Source: Erythrophleum ivorense
Taxonomy: Eukaryota; Streptophyta; Magnoliopsida; Fabales; Fabaceae
Reading direction: 5' to 3'
DNA length: 64,000 nucleotides
Assembly (NCBI GenBank): GCA_026724425.1
Contig: JAIUCV010000003.1
Location: 55,755,088 to 55,819,087 of the forward strand
Under the pieces are notes generated by a model that saw nothing but the letters and a program-made list of their open reading frames with translations, searched no databases and was not told the DNA's origin. Made by a program: the position numbers and the translations under genes. Each line of letters begins with the position of its first letter. Position 1 is the stretch's first letter. This document shows, in pieces, positions 23,945 to 34,223 of this stretch.

Positions 23945-24332
23945 TTAAGGGCTAGAGGATGAAGGTGGTGGGGAGAAGAAAGGGATGGAAGGAATATTGG
24001 TTGGGATTGTGGGAATTGAGGGAATATTAGGCAATGAGCTAGCAGTGGATGGCAATGGAGGAAGAGTGACTTGTGGTACTGTTGGATTGGTAGGGATGGA
24101 AGGAAGAGGAGGAAGCGTATTGGGCACAGGCAGATTTGGGATATTAGTAGGCAAAGGAGGAACATTATTGGGCTGAGCCAATGGGCGGCAATCCTGTCGG
24201 TTTAGGCAAATTGGGAATGCCAGGCAAGTTTGTTTGGAGAAGATGGCGAGCTGCTAGGCTCAAACTCATCATGCTTGAGAATGTGAGAGCAAGAAGGAGA
24301 GCTGAGATGATGAATTTGCCAGAAGAAGCCAT
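23945..24332 (-). pseudogene. Secreted proline-rich protein, copy 1 (frameshifted)
   Basis: Family of small secreted cell-wall-type proteins with signal peptide, AARHLLQ motif and repeats of PPLPS-IPTLP-P type, resembling the plant PELPK/leguminosin-669-like proline-rich group; molecular function is not established. The ATG at 24332 starts MASSGKFIISALLLALTFSS and reads to GLPPIGSAQ with TAA at 24165-24167, only 55 residues. Compared with copy 5, 17 bp are missing just after the GLPP codons, which shifts the frame. The other 78 codons remain open in the original frame (MAQPNNVPPLPTNIPNLP at 24181 to SSSSP, stop 23945-23947). The TATA-like element and 3' flank are retained, so transcription is possible, but a full protein is not. 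Confidence 0.88.
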
Positions 24333-24428
24333 GGCTGAATTATGAACTGCTGGAGTAAAGAAGAATACTGGAAGATTAGGATCCTTTGCTTTGAGTTTTG
24401 ATGAGAATCCAAGGGATAGTTCTTGGCC

Positions 24429-24438
24429 TTATATAGAT
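24429..24438 (-). promoter_or_regulatory. TATA box of proline-rich copy 1
   Basis: ATCTATATAA on the minus strand, about 100 bp upstream of the ATG, at the same place as in copies 3, 4 and 5. Confidence 0.7.
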
Positions 24439-24449
24439 AGAGGTAGCCA

Positions 24450-24651
24450 GAGGATGTGTGGTTTGGAGAACAATAAAGAGCCTTTGAGATATATTGTTAG
24501 TTCACCAATCCCTGTATATATTCTTTTGGGGTTAGACTAATAAAGTGGTTGGCTGTTATTTTTACTCTAAACTTTTAAATGTAGGATGGCCTACTAATGT
24601 AATATATAAGATGGGAATGAAAGAAAAGGAAAAATAAAAATCGCTTAGTTA

Positions 24652-24682
<31 letters not shown>

Positions 24683-26200
24683 TTTCTAGATTTGGCAGTC
24701 TTGGAAGAATTTGGTTTCGAAATACAGGAAAGTATGCAAGAGTTGGTTAAACTAATTGAGTTCATCACAGCTGCAGGAAATCACTGTTAATTTGCAGCCA
24801 ATAGGCGTTGATCACATGCTGTCAAACTTTTATTTTTTATTTTTTGGATACCAACATGCTGTCAAACTTGTATCAACCTCTTACCTCATTTGCTACATAA
24901 TTAATTATTTGCATCTAAATGAGGAAAAGGAAATAGGAGATATTACTATTCCAGAAGTGGAAAAATTCCATACTCTGTAATCACGGCAGATATTAACTTC
25001 GTATGTAAATTTTAGACGTGGAGCCCAACCTTAAAAGTATCTTAACCATAAATCATTATAGGTATTATATAGTTTTTTTTTTGGGGTGATTTTTTAGTCG
25101 TGTAGTGAAAAAGAAAAGTTTTTTTGAAAGAAAAAAAGATGTTTAATTTGTTTAATTTTTGGATAAAATTATAACTTACTTCCTTGTAATTTAGGGCAAA
25201 ATCAATTTGACATCTTATAATTTAAATTATATTATTCTACTCTTATGTAATTTTTTCTATTATCAAATAACTATTTATTGATACTTTCAGTTTTAATTTT
25301 TATAAAAATAAAAATGTGAATATTAAAATAATAAATATTTTAATTATTAAAGATATACTTCACTTATACTTAATAAATTTGTTGTCTTTTGCGGTCATTG
25401 CCAAATTTAAAGTGACCATATTGAAAGTTTAAAATGTTAACATGGCCTGGCCTGGCATGAGCCAGCCCAATTTGGCCCGCTACTGTGGTGGCCTGATTGA
25501 GTTAGCCTTTTCTGTAATTAAGAGGATTAACTTTTTAAAAAGAGTTAAATGTTAGACAGACCAACTCATCAAAAACTTAAAAATTGCCAAATTATAAAAA
25601 TTACATATCAATTATGCCAAATTATTTGAATTAAATTTAAAAAATATGAAAATTTTGAAACATCTTAATAATTGATATGATAAACAGGTCAACTCACTTT
25701 AGAAAACTTTTTTTTTAAAGATTTAATTGCTTATAAAAAAAACTTTGTATTTATAAAACTAGCTCGGCCCAACTTTGTTTAGCTTGCCATTGTAGTGGGC
25801 CGAATAAGGTCAAACAATATTTATAAAAGGGCTCAAATTTTGTGAACATTAACGGTTGGCTGTGCATTTTCTTTACCATTAACGAAACAAGGGGTTTGTA
25901 GTAGTCTATGTATAATAGGTAAATGATAACATAAACAGGGAGTCATTGAAATGTGTGTGTGCGTGTTTTTTCTTTTTCTTTTTTTGCAAGTCTCAAAATT
26001 TTGTCTCATAATCACTTGTTTAACTACTCGGTATAATAACCATTTTTTGAGAGGGTTTAACACATGAAAGGTTGAACTTTGAGAAAGTTTGAATTCTTCG
26101 TAACAAAATTTAATGAAAGTTTAAAATATTTCAGAAGGTTTTCCGGGCTCAAAGCACTTAGAAAAGTGAAAGCATGTTATTACATATAATGATAATTTAG
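24450..26200. repeat. Duplicated 5' flank of array unit 1
   Basis: Non-coding DNA duplicated with the genes. It matches blocks upstream of the other copies, including TTGGCAGTCTTGGAAGAAT (24692), the ACTTCGTATGTAAATTTTAG block (24997) and the AGCCCAATTTGGCCC block (25463). Corresponding blocks lie at about 30070-31000, 42830-44100, 49370-50700 and 52250-53070. An (AT)n run lies at about 24650-24674. Confidence 0.75.
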
Positions 26201-26203
26201 ATA

Positions 26204-26500
26204 CTCTCTCCAATCTTTAATATAAATCACTTATTAAAAGATTGTCTTAGTTTAAAATATAAGTTATTTTTTTAAATTGTCTTGATCATTAAATAACTTT
26301 TTTCTTAAATACTCCTAATTAAATAGAGAGTCATTAAAATTAATGTAATTTATTAAAGATGGAAGTAAGCTCTTTATTTAGGGGTAAATATGAAAAAAAT
26401 TGTGTTTTGATACAAATTCAATTAATTAAATTATTTTTAATTAATTTTTTTAATATATGTGGGATAAGTATTAATTATTTATATTGAAGACGGGAGGAAG
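26204..26500. mobile_element. Stowaway-like MITE
   Basis: 297 bp flanked by TA (26202-26203, 26501-26502). The left end CTCTCTCCAATCTTTAATAT and the reverse complement of the right end CTTCCTCCCGTCTTCAATAT match at 16 of 20 positions. The TA target and a CTCCCTCCG-type terminus are characteristic of Stowaway (Tc1/mariner) MITEs. Confidence 0.8.
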
Positions 26501-26816
26501 TATCTGATAGAGAGAAGGGTTAAACTACAAAGAAATTGCATGTAGTAATGAACAAAAAAATATCTAGATCGATTAGATCTTTTTCAGATTTTGTCACAAA
26601 TTAAATGATAAAAATAATATTAAAATAAATATGATTATTGAATTAAAATACACCAACAAGAGCTCGATTGGCCTATGGAGAATCAATCTTGTAATATTAT
26701 ATGACGCTTTTGGGGGATGAAGCATAAAATTAACATGCAAATTGTGGCAACATTTTTATGTCCTAGGCAACTGATCTTTGACCTTGGTTGAGGCCAAGGG
26801 CTCAAACAATGAATAA

Positions 26817-27102
26817 GATCCTCTCATGCTCTCTCCAGTGCTCTTTCTAGTACTATCTTTAGTATAAAATTTGAATTGTCCAAATTAACTTGGATAATTT
26901 ATATCTATTTTTTTATTTAAAAAAAATATTTTTTAAAAAAAAATAAAAATAAAAATAAATTTTCAACTAAAAAGTTTTAAAAAAATAATGTTTAAGCTCA
27001 AACCAAAAAAAAAAAGATTTGGATCATCTAAATCTTAATATGGATGGTTTGGATCTTATAAAAGAGAATAATAGAGAGAGAGTTTATGAGAAAGGATCCA
27101 GG
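26817..27102. mobile_element. Possible MITE with GATCCT termini
   Basis: The left GATCCTCTCATGCTCTCTC and the reverse complement of the right GGATCCTTTCTCATAAACTC enclose about 285 bp that also carry inverted AATTTGGATAATT/TTTGGATCATCTAAAT-like words. No target duplication was identified, so the boundaries are soft. Confidence 0.35.
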
Positions 27103-28290
27103 TCGTTTTACCCCTTCTCTCTATCAAATATCTAAAACATGTTTATAATGAACCAAATTAAAACTAAATGAAATTAATGAATAAAAATAAAATTTAAAGT
27201 AAAATTAAGGTATTAATGATACATTTTTACATATAAAAGATATTATTTATTTTTAATTATTTGCTTTTAGATAATCATAAAACATTTTCTTCAATTTTTA
27301 TAAAATTGATGAAGGATTAATTAGCTTATAAAAAGTATTGTTATTGCAATATATTTTAATATTTATCTTTTATTTTGAGTTAATTTTACTTCTGAGTAGA
27401 ATTTAAATTTAGTACTTTACTTACAACTTCAGTGGTACAGTACTACTAAATTGAATTTCATTAGTTATTTAGCAAAAAATTTCAACAATTACTTTTTGTA
27501 ATATTGTGAGTATTAAAATTTCTAATTTTCTTACAAAAAAGTAGTGTCCCTTAAAAAAAGAAAAAGAAAAGTTTGGTTAGATTACTTTAGTCTTAAATAT
27601 TAAGTTACTAATTGATCATTTTTTAAATTGTAATTTGCAATTTTATTACCTACCACTAATATAGAAGTATAGAAGTAAATTTTTTATTTCAATTTTTAGC
27701 ATTTTATTTAAATAATGTATTGTAGTGTAAAATTTTTTTAATAGGATATGAAAGATTTTTTGAAAAGAAAATTGACATCAAAGATACAATCTTCAAAGCA
27801 ATAACAAATTGAAATTAATTTTAAAAAATTTACTATTAAACCCATAAAAACGAATTAAAATTAATTTCAACATATTATTCTAATAACCGAGACAAGATAT
27901 GAAAAATATATTTGCCCTATTAACTTAGAGTCTTGGTTCCACCACTATAAACAACTCTGTAACTTTTTGTATTGGATTAACTTAAATATAGTTAATTAGA
28001 GTGCTAATCAGCATTTAAGAAGTTCAAAAGAGAGGACACCATAACTGCATTATTTTATAATAAGAATTTGTATTATACGAAAAACTACAGTAACTAGCAA
28101 GAAGCTCATACACGAATAGTAAAAGAACACACAAATAAAATTTCACACTAATCCAAAAGCAAGAAGGAAAATACAATAATAGTCTCATACAACACTTCCA
28201 GACATACAAGAAAGCAATCCAGCGTTATATCCATTGCATGTATATATGTATTATATGTTGCTCTGTGAGAAACTAGCAAAGGATGAACAA
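27103..28290. other. AT-rich spacer and duplicated 3' flank of copy 2
   Basis: 27103-27930 shows nothing beyond AT-rich sequence. From about 27945 it matches the 3' flanks of the other proline-rich copies (TTGGATTAACTTAAATATAGTTAATT, the CTCATACAACACTTCCAGACAT block at about 28182, AAAGGATGAACAATAA at 28278), the 3' UTR-like region of copy 2 cut off by the following MITE. Confidence 0.65.
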
Positions 28291-28293
28291 TAA

Positions 28294-29256
28294 CGTTGTG
28301 TTTGTGTTTGGACCGGGGAGAGGAAAAGTGGAGAGAGTGAAAAGTGGGGAGAAAATGGAGAGAAGAGAAAAATGAAAAAAAAAAATATTATCTTTTTGTG
28401 TGTTTGGATGGAGAAAGAGAAAATGAAGAAAGAGAAAATGTGTTATTTTAAATATGATAATAATATTGTTATTATTTTAAAGTTTTAGATATATATTTTT
28501 TAAAAATATAAAAAAATAAAAATCAATTTAAAAAATATTCAAATAATAAGAAGAAATTATTTTTGAATAAAATGAAATAAATTTCTTATTGAAAAGCACA
28601 CATTTAAAATTAAAAAATATTTTAAAAAATATATTTATGAAATTAATTAAATTATAATTTATATAAAATTATTTATAAATTATTATTTTAATACCATAAA
28701 TATTAATATTTATTTCAAAAATTTTATATATTAATTAATTATTATATATAAATAAAATAAATACTTTTAATTATATATAATATTTTATTATATTATTATA
28801 TATTATATAATAATATATATAATAATATTTTTGACTATCTGACTAAATGGTATACCTGGCTACTATTTGGTTGGATGGCTTTTTTATATGTATTTTTAAA
28901 AAGTATGTATATGATTTATTAATTTTAATATTAAAAATATATTATTAATTTGTAAAAAATATTTATTAAATATTAATTATAAATTATTATTTTGATAAAA
29001 TAAATATAATTATTTATTTTAAAATTTTATATATTAAAAATATTATATATATATTTGTTTTGTCAAGAAGAAAAAGAACCATTTTCTTCTACAATCTCTC
29101 CAAATATGAAGAGAAAAATTTTGCGTAGGGTCCATCATATTTTTTCCTTCATGTTTTCTCTTCTCAATTTTTTTCTCTTACCAAACAAGAGAAAATTCTA
29201 TTTTCTTGCCTCTCTTTTTTTTTTCTCTGCACTTTTTTCTCTATCCAAATGCACTA
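28294..29256. mobile_element. Tourist/Harbinger-like element in the 3' end of copy 2
   Basis: 963 bp flanked by TAA (28291-28293, 29257-29259). The ends are imperfect inverted repeats: the left carries GTGTTTGGACCGGGGAGAGG and the reverse complement of the right carries AGTGCATTTGGATAGAGAAA. Long purine-rich left and pyrimidine-rich right arms also pair loosely. Restoring the site gives GAACAATAAGTGAT, matching the 3' flank of copy 3 (AATAATAAGTGAT). No transposase coding was seen. Confidence 0.78.
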
Positions 29257-29687
29257 TAAGTGATATCTATATATATGGGTGTCCAAGGGCTAGAGGATGA
29301 AGGTGGTGGAGAAAAGAATGGAAGAGAGAGCATGGTGGTTGGAATAGAGGGAATATTGGGGAGAGTTAGTGGATGACAGTGGAGGAAGAGTGACCTGTGG
29401 GACTGTGGGACTGGGGGAATAGTAGGTATGCTAGGAAGAGGAGGAAGTGTATTGGGTTTGGGCAGATTTGGGATATTAGTAGGCAAAGGAGGGACATTAT
29501 TGGGCTGAGGCAATATTGGAACTGAAGGTAAAAGGGGCAGTCCTGTTGGTTTAGGCAAAGTACTACTAGGAATGCCTGGTATGCTTGTTTGGAGAAGATG
29601 GCGAGCTGCTAGATTCACACTCATCATGCTTGGCAGTGTGAGAGTAAGAAGGACAGCTATGATGATGAATTTGCCAGATTCAGCCAT
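29241..29687 (-). CDS. Secreted proline-rich protein, copy 2 (rebuilt frame, transposon-derived C-terminus)
   Basis: Open for 148 codons from MAESGKFIIIAVLLTLTLPS; signal peptide about 1-27, AARHLLQ next, then repeats (LPKPTGLPLLP, QPNNVPPLPTNIPNLP, PNTLPPLPSIPTIP). Relative to sister copies an 8-bp tandem duplication (CTGTGGGA at 29395-29402 and 29403-29410) shifts the frame. A 2-bp loss near 29361 restores it, so 13 residues read SHRSLFLHCHPLT in place of the VTLPPLP-type segment. The family stop after SSSSP is also gone; the frame runs 14 residues further and ends at TAG (29241-29243) inside the adjacent MITE. The promoter has a degraded TATA. It could still encode a secreted protein or be a young pseudogene. 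Confidence 0.8.
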   Translation of the reverse strand: MAESGKFIIIAVLLTLTLPSMMSVNLAARHLLQTSIPGIPSSTLPKPTGLPLLPSVPILPQPNNVPPLPTNIPNLPKPNTLPPLPSIPTIPPVPQSHRSLFLHCHPLTLPNIPSIPTTMLSLPFFSPPPSSSSPWTPIYIDITYSAFG

Positions 29688-29795
29688 GGCTGAATTATGA
29701 ACTGCAGGAGTAAAGAAGAATATTGAAAGATTGATGAGGAGTGGGAATTTGCTTAATTTGAGTTTTGATGAGAAGCCAAGGGAGAGTTATTGTTC

Positions 29796-29803
29796 TTATA
29801 GAG
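29796..29803 (-). promoter_or_regulatory. Degraded TATA-like element of copy 2
   Basis: The minus strand reads TCTATAAG where the other copies have CTATATAA, one TA dinucleotide shorter, about 110 bp upstream of the ATG. Its strength is unknown. Confidence 0.5.
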
Positions 29804-29829
29804 AAACAGGTAGTTAAAGCATGTGTGGT

Positions 29830-31560
29830 TTGGATGATCAAAAAGAGCCTTTGAGATCTTCTGTTAGTTCACCAATCTCGATATTTGAAAATCTCGTGTT
29901 CTTGTGTTTAGACAGATAAGATGGTTGTTTGTTACTTTAACTATAAATTTACAAATGTAGGATGTCCTAATTTTATATTTTAATGTTATATAAGATGGGA
30001 ATGAAAGAAAAGAAAAATAAAAGATTGCTTTGGTTTTTTTCTTGTTTATAATTTATTTATATATTTCTTCTGGATTTGGCAGTCTTGGAAGAATTGGGTC
30101 TCGAAACAGAGGAAAGTACACAAGAGTTGGTTAAACTTGTGTTGATGGGAGCCAATATAGGCATTGATCGCATGCTGTCATACTTCTATCAACATTTGAC
30201 CACCTGTAATACATAACTAATTATTTCCATCTAAATGAGGAGAAGGAAATAGGAGATATTACTATTCCTGAAGTGAAAGATTCCATTTGTGTAATCATGG
30301 GCGACATTAATCGTCAAAATTATTTTAATCACAAATCATTGCAATTATTAAATGTTAAAAAGACCAGTTCATCAGAAACTTAAAGAATTGCTAAATTATA
30401 AAAATTATTTATCATGCCAAATTATTTAATTAAGTCTAAAATATATTAAAATTAAAAAAATATCTTATTAATTGATATGATAAACTGATTAACTCACTTG
30501 GAAAATTTATATTTTTAAGATTAAATAGCATTTGATACAAAATTAAAATTTTGCGTTGATAAAACTAGACCAACCCAATTTGTCTGACTCGTCACTATAG
30601 TGATCTGGATAAGGTTAAATAATATTTATAAAAGGGCTCAAATTTCGTGAGCCCAATCTGTCATTCTTTCTAGGCCCAAGTTTTTTTTTTCCCTTATAAA
30701 ACAAAGCAGAGACACATAATCCTAATCAAGTTTTCAGGCCTAAGTTTAGCTACGTTACCCCAGTGATTCTTGGTATCGTGATTAGGTTCCCACTAACCGT
30801 TGGTTGTGCATTTTCTGCACCATTTACGGAATTATTGATCTACAGTACTCTGTATAGGTATATGATCATATAACAGTGGCGTCATTGAATTTTTTTTTTT
30901 TTTCTGCAAGTCTCAATGTCTTTTCTCGTAATCACTTGTTTAACCACTTGGTATAATAACTGTTAATTTGGCTATCTTCATCTGAAATTTCAGTTCTATA
31001 AATAAAATCTAGATGAATCACAAAAAGTTCGAGAGCTCTCAGTTAATTGATTATCTCTCGAGATATATCCATGACAGTAACATATCATTTATTAATGATT
31101 ATGAAATGATTCAATAATTGAAAGCTTGAGTTTTGAAAAGCCGAATTCTTCACAACAAAACTTAATACAAGTCTAAAATTTTAACATAATGTTTGAAAGA
31201 TTTGACACGAGCAAGGCTAGACTACAAAGAAGTCAAACACTCTCTTTATAAGACAATTTTATATTGTAAATTAAATAATATATATGGTATTGAGATAAAT
31301 ATGATTATTTTATTAAAATTCACCAATGACATTTCTGAGCTCTCAGGAGTGGAGGCCTATGGAGAATCAATCTTATCCAGGAGAAATGTGATATGCACCC
31401 TTGGGATATGGAGCATCAAATTAACATATATTTTATGGTTGACTTAAACATGTTTATGACTTAGGCAGGGCCTCAAATAACAACCCTCTATCTCTTCTCA
31501 TTGGGTTAATGTAAATATAGTTAATTAGAGTGCTAATTAAGGTTTAGGAAGAGGGCATCA
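29830..31560. repeat. Duplicated 5' flank of unit 2 and 3' flank of unit 3
   Basis: Parallel to 24450-26200 but with a deletion of several hundred bases after about 30350. The AAATTTCGTGAGCCCAATCTG block occurs near 30640. The last ~80 bp (31480-31560, ATTGGGTTAATGTAAATATA) match the 3' flanks near 27970, 46980 and 54750, so unit 3 begins here and is then split by copia B. Confidence 0.65.
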
Positions 31561-31564
31561 TAAT

Positions 31565-31979
31565 TGTTGGAATATTTATTTGTGGATTAGTATTAAATAA
31601 TTATTGAACCAATTAACGAATTGTGATTAAAAATGTCAAATAATTAATTTTGTATTTGGCAATGACTAAAGGGATTAAATCATAAATTATAAATAGCTTG
31701 TAATAAATTGGGTCATTCATAAACTAATTAAGAAAGAGGTCCCAAATATTTTCTAGTTAGTTATCCCATTCATTCCACGGTTTTTTGTCTCTCTATATAT
31801 AGATACCATTTATTGAATTTTATAACATGTGGCTAAGTAAGTTGTAAATATTTTCTCTCTCTTCTCTTTTCTTTCAACTTCCATTAAGGATTCTAAATGA
31901 TCAAATTGATGGATTAAAGCTTAATTCTAGCTAAAACTTCAAGTCCAATATTGCTATCTCCCATATATGATATCTAACA
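31565..31979 (+). mobile_element. 5' LTR of copia B
   Basis: 415 bp, TGTTGG...TCTAACA, followed within three bases by a decayed primer-binding-like TTGGTAAGGCTC. It aligns along its length with the 3' LTR. Confidence 0.85.
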
Positions 31980-34223
31980 ATTGGTAAGGCTCTTTATTGT
32001 TTTAAGTGAAATTCTTTTTTTTTTTATTTAAAAAAATTGAGTTTAGATTTCAGTCTCATCCATCATTGTTTGTGCGTAAGAGATTAGGGTTTATGTTTCT
32101 TATTGTACAAACTTCAATTTGATGTATCATATGCCTTAAATTTTGATTTGTATGAAGAGAGAGAAAAATAGGCATAGGATTTGGATTTTTTGCATAAAAA
32201 TTGGATCTTGCTATTTAATCATGAAGTTTAATTTGATTTATTGCAAAGGAATAATTGTTCATTAGTTGATAACATGGTTAGACTAGTTTAATTATAAAGA
32301 AATTGTAGGATTGGCCCAAATGGAAGGAAAATCATCTTAAGGTATGAATTGGGATTTTTTTTTATTTACCTCTTTAAATCAAGTTTTTTCGACTCCAATT
32401 GCTTACATCTTCATTGCCTTTGGTTTTAATATGATTTAGAGGCTCAATGGTGGATTTCCATAGTTAAAAAACCTTGAAATTTGAAGTTTCAATTTGAAAC
32501 TTCAAGGCAATGCCCACTCACACCCCCTAGCATGTTTAATGCATAGGTTTGGCCCTTTTAGCCTAATTTTGTGTTAGATCATTTCTTTTTTTAGTTCCAT
32601 AATTAATGGTGATTTTTTTCCAAACTTTTGGATTATGCAAAATATAAGTTCTTTTTTAAATTTTGATAATATTTCACACTATTTTTTAGCTACGTACTTT
32701 TTGAATTTTGGGTTAAGAATTTATATGTATAACCTATATACATATTTGTATAATATATACTACATCCTTTAAGTGGTTAGACATTTTGATATGTCGAATA
32801 ATTTTTTGATGATTTATGCACTTTTATATTCTCTATTATGTTGAAATTGAATTTTAGCTTAATTTTGGTGTGGAGTTCTAAGAATTTGATTATGGAAATC
32901 ATGACTATAGAATCCAACAATTTGCAATTGCATACTTGCTTATGATGGAACTAGCCATAAGGGTATTTGTGACGTGAAACATTTAACGAAGGAGTTTATA
33001 GAGCAAGCTAGTCATTAAAAGCCTTAAAGGAGGCCTAAACAAGTATTCTAACTTTCAATCCAATAGGAGTTTTGAGTTTTATTACATACCCATAAAAAAG
33101 CTCTTTTAGAGCATGTCGTTAAGGCTAATGGGTGAAACCTATTTAAGGTCTTTTTTAGGCCTAAATTCCTCTGTTTTCATACATTTTAAGGCCATTTAAT
33201 TTTTTTATTTTATATTTTTTTTGTTGCATATAATTTGGCAAGTAACTTACATTAGCAATGTATGTGCCCTATCATTTTAGGATTGTTAGTGTATTCTATT
33301 GCTATTGTAATATGTTTCAACTATTGTTTTAATATTTCTTATACCATATCAGTATAGAGATATTAGAGTATTCATGTTCTATGACCCAATTTTATGTGTA
33401 ATTAGTTTTCTCAGTTTGTTATGATTCAAGACCCTTAGGTCAGATTATGATAAATAATAGATTTGTTTGTGTAATTGTAGTAGTTAGGTCTTTCTATTGT
33501 TACCCAGATGATTCATGTATTCTCATATCATTTCTATTTTGAATTCTATGTTTATGTGATTACCATATGTATTAAAATTGCATATGAAACTAATCATAAT
33601 GACTAAAAAAGAGTCCCTAGATATGCCTTTGATAATTGCACAATTGGTTTAGCCTTGAAGGTGGATGCACCTACTACACTTAATAGCTATTTCATTATTA
33701 TTGAGAAAGTCTTTCATGAACAATGGCACAACTCTGCCAAAGTGTGCTTAGGCATTATATTCCTCAAATGAAAACTATAGTAGAATTCTTGAACGCTGTT
33801 GAGAAAAAGGTTTAAGTAATTTGATAAGGCTTAGAAAGGTATAAGCTCTTCTTATTAAAAACATTCGATTTGATTAGTTGTCTAGCTTTCAAAGAACACT
33901 ATATTGAAGCTTGTTTATTATTACAAAAGGCTTAAGGCTTTTAGTCTTGATTGGGAACATAGCTTTATCGTCTAGTGTATTCTTTTTTTTTAGGTCTTAT
34001 TTACAAGTATTGAAGACTTCTTATTACCTAGCAAGTTAAACGGATCATCAGTAAGTTAATTGCCATTATTTCTTAAGAAGAAAATTCCATGGAAAAGAAA
34101 ATACTTTTGTTTCTATTATAAATTACTTGACTCTTGGACCTAACAATAAGTCAAATATGACTTTAACTAAGGGTTAAAAGCCTAAGTCTCAATTTATGAT
34201 AAAAAAAATGTCAATGAAAATAA

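Noticed and set aside
23794..24165. Overlapping open frame through copy 1 rich in Leu, Phe and His (also in copies 4 and 5)
   Set aside because: It is the shifted frame of the Pro repeats, open because of CCN-rich composition, and continues into the 3' flank without conserved ends.
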